Under the pieces are notes generated by a model. The model saw only the letters and a program-made list of their open reading frames with translations, was not told where the DNA came from and did not search any database. This document shows, piece by piece, positions 50,566 through 60,853 of a DNA stretch of 64,000 nt. Source of the stretch: Ostrinia nubilalis (Eukaryota > Arthropoda > Insecta > Lepidoptera > Crambidae); the NCBI RefSeq assembly GCF_963855985.1, contig NC_087104.1:6138001-6202000 (forward strand). Reading direction: 5' to 3'. The position numbers were made by a program, and so were the translations under genes. Each line of letters begins with the position of its first letter. Within the stretch, counting starts at the first letter, position 1.

Positions 50566-51034
50566 GTGTCCCGACTTAATCGTGTGTGGATACTAAACTA
50601 CACGTACAAAAATCGTGTTATATAAAATACATAAACATCCCGACGTAAATCGTGTGTGGATGCTTTATTACTTATCCCGGCGTATATCGTGTGTCGATAC
50701 TAAACTACACGTACAAAAATCGTGTTATACAAAATACATAAACATCCCGACGTAAATCGTGTGTGGATGATTTATTGCTTATCCCGGCGTATATCGTGTG
50801 TGGATACTAAACTACACGTACAAAAATCGTGTTATATAAAATACATAAACATCCCGACGTAAATCGTGTGTGGATGATTTATTACTTATCCCGGCGTATA
50901 TCGTGAGTGGATACTAAACTACACGTACAAAAATCGTGTTATACAAAATACATAAACCTCCCGACGTATATCGTGTGTGGATGCTTTATTGCCTTTGAGC
51001 GTATTAATTATCCCGGCATATATCGTGTGTGGAT
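50566..51034 (+). repeat. 107-bp minisatellite inside the DIRS element
   Basis: The marker TACTAAACTACACG falls at 50591, 50698, 50805 and 50912, an exact 107-bp spacing, with partial units at both ends (about 4.4 units). Each unit is itself a doublet of CCCGRCGTAWATCGTGTGTG followed by GATN. It replaces where Gag would continue and has no open frame. Confidence 0.92.
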
Positions 51035-51780
51035 AAGACATTTTTAAACTGATTGCATTTTGCTTTGATTATTTTCCTAACGTATTATCTTATAACGTGG
51101 GTAGAAGTATCAACACGTCGTAAAATAGTATAACATAATTGTAAATATAATAATATACAATATACATGGGGTATTTATAATTTGTTACCCTATCAAATAC
51201 AAAAATCTTTATTGTGAAGTATTACTAAAATAGCATACAATAATTACCTACATCAGACGAAAATACCGGGTATTTTTCAAGACAAAGCCTTTCAAAGACT
51301 TTCACAAGGATCTAGCAACAGGTTGGAAAATTTTGATTAATGGATTACCTACCTACAAATAAAAAAGACTTGATGAAACATTATTTACTTGCTAAAAATT
51401 GCGCATAATAATTACTTCAACAAAGGCAGAAATACAACTGAACATCTGATTCTGCTTCTGTTTGCTGTACGCATCCTTATTGCAACTGATTTCACCGAGC
51501 CTTCAATATCATTTGATGACCTAGCAATGTCACAAATGGAATAATATACCGTAAGGAATTATGAAAACCTTGAGCGATGCTGGCGGTTACTTTGTGACAC
51601 TCATTAGAGAATCACTGTAAAGAAGATACGCTATCACAAATTCCATTAGCAAGCAAAAAAAGAGATATCATAAAAGAAATCAAAACGAATCTCTTGTTTG
51701 GTTCAGATTTATCAGACCACTCGAAAACATCTATGACTAATATAATTCAGTAATACCAGCCCAGCACGTCTACAACTCAT
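51035..51780 (+). other. DIRS interior, unrecognised
   Basis: AT-rich, with many stops. By position it should be the rest of Gag, but no motif is recognisable. Confidence 0.4.
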
Positions 51781-51784
51781 CAGA

Positions 51785-52620
51785 CTTTAAACGCAAGGGG
51801 GGCATTGTGAGCGGCAGCCGCTGAGCAGCGAGTGAACCCCGGCCAGCCCAGCAGTCGCCGGCTCCGCCGCCGCCGCCTGCGCCGCGGGGCCGTCTCCGGT
51901 TAACCCGAGACCCAACTATCATCAACCGAATCGGAGATGATAATTTTATTCAGCAGATAGGCACCAAGGTGCTAGTAGCTGGTAGACTTAATACTACTAA
52001 AATAAATGGCTTACCTAACATAACAAAATTAAATGATACTACTATTTTGTCCTGGATCAGGGTTATAAAATTCCATTTTAAACTTAACCATGCCAAGTTG
52101 GAGTACCCCAATGTAGGTCACATACTACACCTGAGGGGAGTAGTAGGTATATTCGACAACTGTACAAAAGCCAAATTGTAGACATAGATTTATTCTAAAA
52201 TTTAAAGGAATTTAATTCCTTTTTAAAATCCATTAATATGAACTATTTTAAAATGCAATACTACCACTGACTTTACATTATTAATTAAATAACAATATAT
52301 TTTATTATGTGAAAACCTTAGATTTGAAAGACTCCTATCTTTTTATTACCAATTGCTAAAAATGGATGAATTTGGCTTCGTTTGTCATGGAACTCCAAGC
52401 ACTTTAATATTCAGTTGTTTGAATTTCTTCGTGATCGATCGTTTTTGTCTTACATCCGCACGGTGCCTTTTGTCTTTACAAAATTATTAAAAGCAGTTTT
52501 ACACTTTTTGCAATCACACGGCCATCTATCTGTACCAATACCTACCTGTACCAATTTTTATGTATTGGAACGGTCAGAATGCTGGAATAATATTCAAACA
52601 ACGGGAGATTTATAAGAGCA
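51785..52620 (+). pseudogene. DIRS reverse transcriptase, broken
   Basis: A GC-rich proline/arginine stretch (51800-51900) leads in frame into GDDNFIQQIGTKVLVAGRLN, then ITKLNDTTILSWI, the conserved N-terminal part of DIRS reverse transcriptases. Motif A is present as KTLDLKDSYLFI at about 52312-52347, followed by a stop. Next come VPFVFTKLLKAVLHFLQSHG and HLSV at about 52466-52535. Where Y-L-D-D is expected, the DNA reads YLPVP in one frame, so the catalytic pair is lost. WNNIQTTGDL closes the segment. At least two frameshifts are needed to read through. The enzyme is dead. Confidence 0.85.
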
Positions 52621-53024
52621 ACTAGGGTAGGAGGACAAAAGATTTTTTATCTAATCAAAATAATAATGTTACCTACATTTCTAAAATTTACATTCAATAC
52701 GACAAAAATTAATTTAACTTAACAAAAGTGCAAGACACTAATAATGCTAAAAACTACGAAAAATATCATTCGAGTAATTTGCTTCATTCTTGGGGTTATT
52801 GACCTCAGCGTGCCCCGCCGTTAAAATTACGGCTGGATATCGTAGGTACACGAAGTTACCGGGAAAAACATCTTGGAACTCAATTACTCAAATAACTACA
52901 ATAAACATTATAATGCATCTGCCAAGTATTTAAAACATAATTTAGCATAGTGGAGACTGGAGAGATTACATTGACACAGCACATCATGTACCCTGCAAAT
53001 CCTGCAATCAAATGATTTGTTTCG

Positions 53025-53515
53025 ATGCCTCAACCACTGGTCAACCTCAACCGCAATCGCGCATCGTGTAACAGCCATCGGAAATTGGTCCCAGTACAGT
53101 TACTTTTACATTTAAATACCCTGGAATTGCTCGCTGCACTCTATGATCTTGAAACATTTGCATCTCACTACTTATTAAGAATAGACAATACAACGGTTAT
53201 TGCCTAATAAAAAATAAAAAAGGGGGTAGTATACAGCACACAAATTTAAATAATATTGTTCGAGAGTTATGGAATTGGTGTGGTTGGGTGTGAAAACGTG
53301 GTCACAGATTTCGAATCTCGTCAATCAAATATAGACACGTACTATGAATTTAGCAGACTACGCATTTACAGAAATTACATTACCTTTTGGTATTCCAGAA
53401 TTCGTCTTATTTGCAAGTACATTTACTATTCAAAATCACCAATGTTCTACGAATGCATCTTGGGAGTTATTGATACTTTCACATTTAATGTAAATCAAGT
53501 TTTAACCAAAAAAAA
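53025..53515 (+). pseudogene. DIRS RNase H, broken
   Basis: HLNTLELLAALYDLETFA then LLRIDNTTVIA (about 53109-53204) is the DIRS-type RNase H signature with the central acidic residue. A stop follows at 53205. A second frame from 53231 gives IQHTNLNNIVRELWNWC. A third from about 53292 gives ENVVTDFESRQSNIDTYYEF and later SPMFYECILGVIDTFTFN. These match, in order, the region around the (A)D-x-x-SR motif and the DAFTF-like end. There are three frames with two breaks. Confidence 0.85.
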
Positions 53516-53615
53516 AAAAAATAGGCGCTAAGGGCATAATAGTAGTACCATTCTGACCTACTACCGTGGTACCTATTGTGGTCAAAGCTCCTCGTTTCAA
53601 AAGTCATACGTTTCG

Positions 53616-53638
53616 AACCTAACCTAACCTAACCTAAC
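53616..53638 (+). repeat. Short insect-telomere-type run (AACCT)4.6
   Basis: Four and a half units of AACCT, equivalent to TTAGG on the other strand. It sits between the RNase H and recombinase parts of the DIRS element. Too short to say whether it marks an end-repair event or chance. Confidence 0.8.
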
Positions 53639-53845
53639 AAAAATCTGTTGTGTTCGCCCTTCAGAGTTGATCATCCTCTCCATGAGGATTTAACCCTGAT
53701 GGTCGACAACTTATCAGTTGAGGCGAGGCGCACCTACTAATTCTCTGGATATGTTAATGACATCTTTCTCACATAGTACATACTAATATTATACAATATA
53801 CTTCAGGTCTAAAATCATGGTTGTAATTCCAATTCAGCTCATTTA

Positions 53846-54500
53846 TTGGAATACTCAACGGACAAATTAAATTATTCGTGTTACTTACAGCACAGTAGTC
53901 TCAATGGTTACCGTTTGACTTTATCTATACTGTTATATCAGGATATTACTACTAATGACTGTATCAAACGTTTTCTCAAAAGCGTGTTTCGCCTCAGACC
54001 GCCTAAATATGACACTACTTGGTATTAAATTATCATTTCCCTGAAAAAAATTACAGTTAAGTGTATACCTCTTCTAGTTCTGGTTTCTGCACAGATAATG
54101 AATACTCTGAGTTTATCTCTAATAATATTACTAATAATATTTTATTGTATCCAGACTAAATATAAATTAAAGTAGGTAGATGAAATTGATGAAAACATTA
54201 AAACCGGACTCGATTAATTTTATCAACCATTTATTATTGTACCTATATATTACCGTACATTATGGACAACCTTGTACTATGCCCAGCCTCAACACTTAAA
54301 TCTTACATTGACAGGACTATTGGTATACGCACAGATGATAATATTTTTGTCAGTTACCAAAAACCACTTAAAAAGTGGTAACTCAGTGGAACTTCAAATT
54401 TGATAATATCGATTTTTATAGCGCTCATAATACCCGCCATACGGGCTACGTCTGCGTCCACCGGGCTGGCGTTATTAAAAAATATTAATTTATTAATAAT
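53846..54500 (+). pseudogene. DIRS tyrosine recombinase, broken
   Basis: The first part (53846-54028) holds SSLNGYRLTLSILL then CIKRFLKSVFRLRPPKYDTTW, the DNA-binding half of DIRS recombinases. The motif around the first catalytic arginine reads LLVLVSAQIMNTLSL at 54070-54114, where A-H-R is expected, so that arginine is lost. LVLCPASTLKSYIDRTIGIR and DDNIFVSYQKPLK follow (about 54271-54380). The H-x-x-R motif is kept as AHNTRH at 54422-54439, then RAGV. The final tyrosine was not found. Stops separate the parts. Confidence 0.85.
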
Positions 54501-54751
54501 AATTTAAAATTTGTAAGTCATTCGTAAGGCTTGCAAGCTGGTGGACCGAATCTTGTCAAGTAGGCATTTTTTAAATATTAGACTAGAAACTTACTTAATT
54601 TAACTTTTTGTGTGATTGTGATTTTGTTAACTGTTCGTTTCAAAACCATCATTAATTATTACGAAAGTAAACAATGTTTTGTTTATTTACTAAAATACCT
54701 TGAACAAGTTAATAGTTTCTACGGTTGTAATTTTTTCGATGCTCTAAACAT

Positions 54752-54867
54752 CTGCATGTAAAACATAATCATCTTCGGGAGAGATACGAAGTATAATTAA
54801 GAATCAAACGAACTTACCTGTGATGTTTGATATCTAATTATACGAGTGTCTTGACCGAAGATGATTA
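54752..54867 (+). repeat. DIRS internal complementary region, 116 bp
   Basis: 54752-54799 is the exact reverse complement of 50005-50052 (48 bp). 54794-54867 is the exact reverse complement of 55083-55156 (74 bp). The two halves overlap on TAATTA at 54794-54799, so this region equals the joined ends of the element. In DIRS elements it is thought to template the end junction during circular replication. Confidence 0.93.
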
Positions 54868-54927
54868 CAGTCCCACCTCACCCGAGAATTTATTACCCTT
54901 AATCGATCGAAAAAATTTGCTCTAAAA

Positions 54928-55095
54928 TAATGACAAGAAATATTGCGGACCGCGGAATGTACTACGGTGCTGAGGAGTCAAAACACGTACTTTATTATAT
55001 TTAAAACTTATATTTTTAAATAAATATTCTCTAAAAGTGTGATAAGGACGGCATCATCCCAGGTACTGCTGCATGTAAAACATAATCATCTTCGG
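54928..55095 (-). repeat. DIRS right inverted terminal repeat, 168 bp
   Basis: Exact reverse complement of 50026-50193. It is followed by 61 bases, 55096-55156, unique to the right end and copied in the internal complementary region. The element ends GATTCTTAATTA at 55156. Confidence 0.93.
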
Positions 55096-55427
55096 TCAAG
55101 ACACTCGTATAATTAGATATCAAACATCACAGGTAAGTTCGTTTGATTCTTAATTATTATTTACATCACCAAAAATAATAATTTTACTACTTATCATCCA
55201 AATAGCTTCGCTTACATGCGGTCAGTTTCTATTCAAAAATACTCCAATGCAAAATGTCGATATATCGACACATCGATATTTCTTCCACAATCCCAATCGA
55301 ACGATGAACCAATCCGATCATCACGAACTCCCAAGTCATGATCGCGGGTGAAAGTTGCTAAATGGGTTACAACCTGCTACATTTTGAAATCATTGGTGAC
55401 ATTGAAGATTAAAGCTTTGATTACTAA

Positions 55428-55590
55428 GTGCAAGGTCTCGATCGTTTTAATAGACACATTGGAGTACCGCAGGGTCCGATGTTGAGGCCACTGCATTTCA
55501 TACTTTTTAGTAAGACCACAGAATACATAATAGTAGCAACAGAAATTGCACTCCTTTGTGTAGGATCAGATGCCGACATTTTAACGGTAA
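55428..55590 (+). pseudogene. LINE reverse-transcriptase fragment
   Basis: GVPQGPMLRPLHFILFSKTT resembles the GVPQGS-x-LGPLLF-x-L motif of jockey/R1/CR1-type LINE reverse transcriptases, with G to R and L to H changes. Further on the frame has CVGSDADILTVIII, near the expected A-D-D region but with the aspartates out of place. It is a small decayed piece with no flanking domains. Confidence 0.55.
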
Positions 55591-55776
55591 TAATAATAAT
55601 GCAAAATATCCAACGCACATGGTGCATTCGAAATCGCACCTTACTACTACGCTCACAAGAGCGCAATTTTTTTGTGTTCAGAGTTGATCTACCTCACAGC
55701 TCAAGCGTCAGGGTTGTATAAGCAAAGTAAAATAAAAAAAAACTTAATTTTAAGAAGCATTTATTGTATTTACGAT

Positions 55777-55925
55777 TATATCATATCATATCATATCATG
55801 TCAGCCATAGGACGTCCACTGCTGAACATAGGCCTCCCCTAATGCTTTCCACATTGATCGATTGGTAGCGGCCTGCATCCAGCGCTTCCCTGCTACCTTT
55901 ACGATGTCGTCGGTCCACGGTCGGT
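55777..55925 (-). mobile_element. 5'-truncated RTE-like LINE, 3' end with (GATAT)n tail
   Basis: On the minus strand: GTGGACCGACGACATCGTAA, CAATGTGGAAAGCATTAGGG, GAGGCCTATGTTCAGCAGTG and a GATAT repeat tail at 55777-55800. It is inserted between the two LINE reverse-transcriptase scraps. Confidence 0.7.
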
Positions 55926-56404
55926 ATTTACGATTGGTAAACTTTAATCTAGTGGTGTTTGTATAATCGTACTCTCTAAAGTACCTATTAATAAACTTCA
56001 GTGTTGCGATATTTCGAAATTGGACAAACAGTTTTAAAAGGTGTAGTGTCGGAAAATAGACACGGTGAAGTAAAGTTCATGTTTTTATTAGCTAAAATAA
56101 TTTTTTTGCTACAGTTTTTTGTCATAAGTATTACAAAATAATTTAAAAAGTGTAGTTTTTTTAAATTATTTAAATCACTACAGTTAATTATTATTCCTAA
56201 ATATTACGATTTTCCATTAAATAAGAATAACAGTGCTGTTGGAACAATAAACCTTGATTGCGACGATGATCGACCGAGCGTGTATAGGTACGCGTGTGTA
56301 CACAGGCGCGTGGCGGCCCTGACTGATCTGCAACTTCAAGTTGTCGCGCGCTGTAGGTAATTATCTCGGCCGGCATAGGCGAGTGACGGAGGCCTGGTAA
56401 GACT

Positions 56405-56470
56405 TAAAATAACTCTATTAGTATTGGAGTACCACAGGGCTTGATGTTGAGGCCAAGTACTTTTTATGAC
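56405..56470 (+). pseudogene. Second LINE reverse-transcriptase scrap
   Basis: Reads ISIGVPQGLMLRPSTFYDL, the same motif with the same G-to-R change as at 55470. It is likely from the same family or a local duplication. Confidence 0.45.
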
Positions 56471-56479
56471 TTAAGGCTT

Positions 56480-58300
56480 ATAAAGCTTTTTGAAATATTG
56501 ATGATAACATTTTACACATAAAATGCAAAAACGGGGTTTAATTTATGAGTCCTTTAAATAAAAATGCTAAACCGTTTGTTTGTATTAGTATAATATTTAT
56601 TATAAAATAGTGTACCTACATTTTGCGAAGTGCTCATTTGGCGAAGGACACATTCTGCTTTGAATAAAAAAAATATTCAGTCAAACCAAAAAGTTTGTTC
56701 TCTTTCCAAGCCTTCTAAAGATCTATTTTTTGAATAACAAAGCGCAAATAAGAACAATTCCCACTAGACAAATTAGGTGGCTTATTATGAAATGTATGGA
56801 ACCTGCATCCAAACAAGAAAGATAAAGCCTTACAAGGCATAATGACCGCAGCCACCACCGAATTCGAGTGATATAGATCTGACGTCACAGCTTTGTGGGA
56901 CCGCTTGCCATAGCTCAAAGAAAACAGCCAATTTACTAGACACTGCACTTACAAAATGATATAATCAACACGTTAGGCGTTGGTCGAATAAAGTGATATA
57001 AGCAGCGCAGTAATCACGCGTTAGTTGAGTATTTAAATAACTTAATTACAAAATTGCTTCTAAAATATTAAAAAAATATCCATTATAAAACTTCTGAATA
57101 TTGTTAAAAGTTAATCGCATATCGCTCAGATCAAATTCAGTTTGTCTATTTCAATTAGTTAATAGTTCCGTAGTAGTAATTTAACTAAGAACTTAATAAG
57201 GAACTACAAAGCCTTTTTGTTCAATCAAACCATTTATTAAGTTTGTAATAGTCTGGAACTCTGGAATGGGTTGGCTTGGCTGTTCTCCAACGGCTTATGT
57301 GCCGTATGCACCGGGAATTTTTATGGGGAAAACAATAAATTACCGCCGATAGGACGTGTGAAATGGGGGATAACTCAATGTGAGAAGCATTGTTGCTGTT
57401 AAGAAAGCCACAACTTCTTGTGCACCTTAATTGATGGTGATTTATGGGATTTTCATAGGAAACTTGGAGATATTTTTAAGTTTTTTTGTAAATGCAGTTA
57501 TCGACATAGTCTAGGCCCTAGACAAGCTTTCACTAACTCCTTTAAAATATTATTAGAGTTATTAGAAAACATTGTTTTGTAGCTGGTTCTCTCAATAGCA
57601 ATTGAAGTTGTCTATCAATTTATCTCTTTGTAATGATATGATATGATAATATTTTATGGCACTCTCACACATTTTACGCGTACCTAGGAAATAATCCCAA
57701 ACCGAGAGGGATTTTTTAAAGCTTCTGTCTAACTCTTGGTCCGTACTCCTTTACGTTTATGAAAGTTTTATTAGTTTATTATTAACCTAGATAAATTTTA
57801 ACCAATGAATACATGGGAGAAATACGCTTTCCCTTCTGTCTACTTGCATACATAATAATTACGGCGATTTTATTGCATAAGTAGGTACTCATACAATCGG
57901 TACATCCGTGACTGCACTCACAATATCATACGAACAAAACGCTATTTAGTATGGAAATTGGGTGGCGGTAATAAAAAGTATTATGTCCTGTAACGGTTCA
58001 TTTAATATATTTGACAATCAGGATGCACCATTAAACAAGCCTATTAAACTTTGAAAAAGTTTTTGAAAGTGCCGATAAAGGAAAGCTGATGGAAATTCAA
58101 TGCGGAAATTAGTTTTGATTTGTTTGTATCACACAAAGTAAGCTAATACTGTTACACAATAAAATTGATCAGGTTTTATTTTGGATAGTTAGACTGGTAA
58201 GTAAAACGTCAAATAAAATTATTATTGTTGATTTGATGCCTATAGATAGAGCATCAAATATACCTACCAGTCATACTCGTTAGTATTATTTCTCCAACCT
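56480..58300. other. AT-rich stretch, no gene seen
   Basis: No exon or element recognised. The 77-codon frame at 56715-56948 has no known domain. Confidence 0.45.
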
Positions 58301-58595
58301 TTTTTTTATCCACAACGAGGAAGCTCTTGGCCTGTATCTCACCTGATGGTAAGTGACGATCAGGCCGAAGGTGGAGGCGAGCTTCACCCGGAATCCTCAA
58401 CCACGGAGGAACTGACTATCTTACCTCTAACTGCCGGAACACAACAATGCTGTTAACATTGTTGCTATGGCGATAGGTAAGATGGTGGTAGCTAGTCAGG
58501 CGGACTTAGAACAAGCCCTACCACCAACCAAATCGAACAGAAAAATCTGCCCCCGCTGGGAATCGAACCCGGGACCTCTGCGTCAGAAGCAGCAC
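58301..58595 (-). mobile_element. tRNA-headed SINE with LINE-like tail
   Basis: On the minus strand, GGTCCCGGGTTCGATTCCCA is a consensus box B. It is followed by a 200-bp body and the tail CGTCACTTACCATCAGGTGA, then an A-run near 58301. The tail word is shared in complement with the repeat at 24385-24475, as when a SINE borrows the 3' end of a LINE. Confidence 0.75.
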
Positions 58596-58930
58596 CTTTT
58601 CAAAAAGTATCTGTTATAAGTAAGTACCTACCTATACCTACACTGCATTCCTCTGAAAATGTGAATTTATACTAACAATGCTAAAATAAGTAAGCTTTAA
58701 TTAAGCTAACTGAAAATAGCTTCCTTGTTTCAAGAAAAACCGTAGCTTATCTCTTTCTCTCTAATTTTAAAATAGCTAACATCAAAAAGAGCTGTCTTTT
58801 TGCCTTACCTACGCTGTCATAATTAACAATAACAGTTACTTATACACATACAAAATTGCCCTACAAAAACTCAACTTGTTTCACCACATCATCAATTACA
58901 TTCCGGGCCCTTGTAAAACAAGTTCCGGCA
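58596..58930. other. AT-rich stretch, no gene seen
   Basis: No exon or element recognised. Confidence 0.5.
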
Positions 58931-59470
58931 GTTATCAGATGTAACCCAATAACGTTAACCCTAATCCTGCCGCCAGCCCCTGCATTACGCAGCAGAGATG
59001 CTATCAACCCTGCAATGACGCGGTCTAGGTGGCCACGTCTCGTCTGGTAAGGTAAGGCGTTTACAGGTTGCGATCGTCTTTTGTCGTTGTTCCATTTCAA
59101 TTTGAAAAAATACTCAATAATGGATTCTATTGCGACAGCTCTAGACTTTCACAAAGCTTGCCAGAAAACAGGACATGTTATAATGTTACCCAATAACGTT
59201 AACCCTAATCCTGCCGCCAGCCCCTGCATTACGCAGCAGAGATGCTATCAACCCTGCAATGACGCGGTCTAGGTGGCCACGTCTCGTCTGTCAAGGGAAG
59301 GCGTTTACAGGTTGCGATCGTCTTTTGTCGTTGTTCCATTTCAATTTGAAAAAATATACTAATTGGACTCTATTGCAACAGCTCTAGACTTTGACAAAGC
59401 TTGCCAGAAAAAGGATAGGTTATAATGTAACCCAATAATGTTAACCCTAATCCTGCCGCCAGCCCCTGAT
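58931..59470. repeat. ~243-bp tandem repeat, about 2.2 copies
   Basis: CCCAATAACGTTAACCCTAA begins units near 58941, 59185 and 59427, spacing 244 and 242 bp. Each holds CCTGCCGCCAGCCCCTG and, in the two full units, GTGGCCACGTCTCGTCTG. The third unit stops where the hairpin element at 59472 begins. The minus strand reads NAGAGGRIRVNVIGLH in two units, without a longer frame. Confidence 0.85.
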
Positions 59471-59471
59471 G

Positions 59472-59660
59472 TAAGCCTAGACGCAGACCATCGATTTTTA
59501 GTCGTAAGTATGATAGTTGGGCCCGATTCTAATTTGTATGAAGAATCGGCCGATACCAAATCGGTGTAATGTGCGCACTGCCATACATGGCATGCTCATA
59601 CTGATTAACTGCCCGACTGAACTAGGCCGACAAAAAATCGGTGGTCTGCGCCTAGGCTTA
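59472..59660. mobile_element. MITE with ~33-bp inverted ends
   Basis: TAAGCCTAGACGCAGACCAT mirrors GGTCTGCGCCTAGGCTTA, with pairing through CGATTTTTAGTCG. It is 189 bp, inserted within the third tandem unit. Confidence 0.8.
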
Positions 59661-59891
59661 TAGCAAAAAAGAAATATCTACATTTCTAGACCATCGCCGA
59701 AAAAAATTTTCATGAAACGCCCCACTAATAGAAAAATATGCATTATTTTGCATTGAAGAGTCGAAAAGTAAAATGACGAAACAAAGAAACAATTTCAAAT
59801 TAAAAATTGGCATGAAATGGGACTCTATTGGACTCCTATTGCGACTAATAATCCTGTACAAAATAGACTTTCATTCAAACCACATATTTAA

Positions 59892-60641
59892 TGATAGATC
59901 GCCCGGTGCTTTGTCCTGCTGGAAGCTCTTCTGGAAGGACTGGTCTTTTGTTCTAAACGTCCTGCCAGAAGATTATCGCAAGTCCTGCCCGCAGTACGCA
60001 ATTTGTACGTGTTTGCTTGCTGGTCCTTCCAGCAGTACGGTGACCTTCAAATTTGAACTCATCCTCACCAGAAGTAGTAAACACTTGGTTAGTGTTTATT
60101 AAATAAAAAGTCATGTCGTAGAATCATTTTGTTTAACCAGTATTTTACTTATCTAAATATATTATAAACTTGTTTATCTTCTTTCAACTTAACTAATAGG
60201 AACTATAATAAGGAACTTTAAATTAATTACTTTGGTACGTCACTTTGTATTAGAAATTACACCTATCACTTACAAATACACTACAAATTAAAAACAAAAA
60301 CAAGAAATAAATTATAAATGTTTGATTAGGCTGGAATACTTCACATTCATTATAATATTATCGCCAAAATGTTGCCGACTCCACGCCCGGCGCGTCAAAA
60401 TGTGTCGCGCGAGCGCGAACGCGCTGCCCCCGTGTATACTCGTGCGCCATCGGGCTCCGACTAACGGTTAGTCGCGTTTTTCGATCTTGGGCACTATTGG
60501 GTGAAAGAGAGAGAAACACTCTATTTTTTCGTGTAAATTTGAAATTTGTACAATGTATACTTACGAAACTGTGATCTTTTAATTTTGCGTCCTACCGGAA
60601 GTACTTTAAGTCCTGCTGGCAGGACTCCGGGCGATCTATCA
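59892..60641. mobile_element. piggyBac-type non-autonomous element, TTAA-flanked
   Basis: Inverted ends TGATAGATCGCCCGG and CCGGGCGATCTATCA are flanked by TTAA at 59888-59891 and 60642-60645. TTAA targets are the mark of piggyBac. Internal short words GTCCTGCTGG/CCAGCAGGAC repeat near each end. The frames at 59773-60102 and 60546-60788 are incidental; no transposase is present. A GC-rich patch at 60370-60480 is part of the interior. Confidence 0.8.
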
Positions 60642-60853
60642 TTAAATCTAAAACTGCTTATGATCGTACGATGTAAACGCCGCGCTACGCTATTACAATG
60701 TCAGTGCGCCGACCAAACTGTTGACTTTATCTTGGCTTTTGTCCACGGACTGTTTTATTTTGCTTTTACAGTACAAACTACATCTTAATATAATGTTTGA
60801 AGCTTGTAGTTTGTGGAATTTACCAACTAATACACGTAGTTCTGATATAACTT

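Larger units (their letters stand above)
50005..55156 (+). mobile_element. DIRS-type tyrosine-recombinase retrotransposon, structurally complete, coding-defective
   Basis: About 5.15 kb. It carries, in order: a left inverted terminal repeat, a Gag start, a 107-bp minisatellite, reverse transcriptase, RNase H, a CCTAA run, a tyrosine recombinase, an internal complementary region and a right inverted terminal repeat. That order, and the complementary region composed of the two end sequences, is diagnostic of DIRS1-like elements. These make a circular DNA intermediate and integrate with a tyrosine recombinase rather than an integrase, so leave no target-site duplication; none is seen here. All coding parts have stops or frameshifts. 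The ends are defined by the internal complementary region itself: TAATTA at 50005-50010, 54794-54799 and 55151-55156. Confidence 0.92.

Noticed and set aside
51785..51905. CpG-rich first exon or promoter of a host gene
   Set aside because: It reads in frame into the DIRS reverse-transcriptase start and lies within the element's ends.
54801..55155. Simple hairpin element at the right end of the DIRS region
   Set aside because: The pairing is better explained as the internal complementary region against the right terminus, with the left half pairing to 50005-50052.
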